Source: SAR116 cluster bacterium (GTDB lineage Bacteria > Pseudomonadota > Alphaproteobacteria > Puniceispirillales > UBA1172). Taken from it: 14,912 nucleotides of DNA. The notes below the pieces were generated by a model that made no database searches, was not told the origin of the DNA, and saw only the letters and a list, made by a program, of their open reading frames with translations. The stretch lies in assembly GCA_002691725.1 (NCBI GenBank), contig NZIT01000100.1, forward strand, positions 6,503-21,414, written 5' to 3'. Shown piece by piece: positions 14,383 to 14,912 of the stretch (positions within the stretch are counted from its first letter, which is position 1; the number at the start of each line of letters is the position of its first letter). A program made the position numbers and the translations under genes.

Positions 14383-14388
14383 ATCAAC

Positions 14389-14912
14389 ATGCAAACCATA
14401 GCAGAAGTCCAAATGATGGGTGGCACGCATCGTGTTATCCGTCATGACAGTACCGTCACACAATGTTCCATGGATTGGGCGATATTTATCCCCAAAGGCG
14501 GCCGCCCTGATAGCGTCCTGATCTATCTATCGGGCTTAACCTGCACATGGGAAAACGCCGCCACCAAGGCCGGAGCGCAAGCCGCCGCTGCCGCGCATAA
14601 CATGGCCATTATCTTTCCTGATACCTCGCCGCGTGGTGACAATGTGGCGAACAGTCCTGATTACTGGCTAGGGCAAGGCGCCGGATTTTATCTGACCGCG
14701 ACTGAGCCGCCATGGGCACCTCATTTCGCGATGGATCGCTATATCACCGAGGAATTGCCAGCCCTGATCACAGCAACATTAGGCATCGACAGCAAGGACA
14801 TGCCAGCAATGGGGGTGACGGGACATTCCATGGGTGGCCATGGTGCCTTAACGCTGGCTATGAAGCACCCGCATTTGTTCAAATCAGTATCGGCTTTTGC
14901 GCCGATATCGGC
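14389..14912 (+). CDS. fghA: S-formylglutathione hydrolase, 5' part (cut by window edge)
   Basis: The first 174 codons are open and run off the right edge. The enzyme hydrolyses S-formylglutathione to formate and glutathione, the step after FrmA/AdhC. Family landmarks are YLSGLTCTWENA (46-57), IIFPDTSPRG (74-83), the VANSPDYWLGQGAGFY region (86-101), DRYITEELP, and the nucleophile elbow G145-H-S147-M-G-G-H-G with S147. The ATG at 14389 gives an N-terminus of family-like length; its ribosome site is weak (GAG about ten bases upstream). Same strand as adhC but about 2.2 kb away, separated by the nuclease gene and array. Also called frmB. The acid and base residues lie beyond the edge. Confidence 0.93.
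   Translation, partial: MQTIAEVQMMGGTHRVIRHDSTVTQCSMDWAIFIPKGGRPDSVLIYLSGLTCTWENAATKAGAQAAAAAHNMAIIFPDTSPRGDNVANSPDYWLGQGAGFYLTATEPPWAPHFAMDRYITEELPALITATLGIDSKDMPAMGVTGHSMGGHGALTLAMKHPHLFKSVSAFAPIS

Overview
The window looks like the chromosome of a marine alphaproteobacterium, probably of the SAR116 (Puniceispirillum-like) type. This rests on a clear DMSP demethylase gene (dmdA) in a tight catabolic operon, a neighbouring acrylyl-CoA reductase (acuI), and a glutathione-dependent formaldehyde pathway (class III ADH plus S-formylglutathione hydrolase). The taxonomic placement is inference from gene content and protein character, not a search result.

Layout. Positions 1-60 hold 20-bp tandem repeats at the window edge. 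A two-gene plus-strand unit follows: an NAD(P)-binding epimerase-type protein and a DUF1289 protein with a long unassigned tail, ending 8 bp inside the end of the convergent operon. Positions 1824-10164 are a six-gene minus-strand operon read as acuI, dmdA, metY, alpha/beta hydrolase, FadN-like dehydrogenase/hydratase, acyl-CoA ligase. Spacings are 27, -4, 3, 6 and 32 bp. Together it can demethylate DMSP, activate the methylmercaptopropionate product, process acyl-CoAs, reduce acryloyl-CoA and fix methanethiol into methionine. A LysE-family exporter gene lies upstream on the same strand.

Positions 11104-14912 carry the formaldehyde oxidation genes frmA/adhC and fghA (fghA cut by the right edge). 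Between them sits the most interesting part of the window: a 526-aa RuvC-type (TnpB/Cas12-like) nuclease, a 265-bp gene-free interval with three back-to-back perfect hairpins, and a three-repeat CRISPR-like array (38-bp repeats, 28- and 27-bp spacers, last repeat degenerate). No cas1, cas2 or transposase gene is present. The effector is visibly more A+T rich than its neighbours (a sampled line of the effector is about 38% G+C, a sampled line of adhC about 57%). I read this as a compact, single-effector type V-like system, or a TnpB-to-Cas12 intermediate, inserted between two housekeeping genes, with a candidate tracrRNA-like RNA between effector and array. Array orientation, tracrRNA identity and targets remain open.
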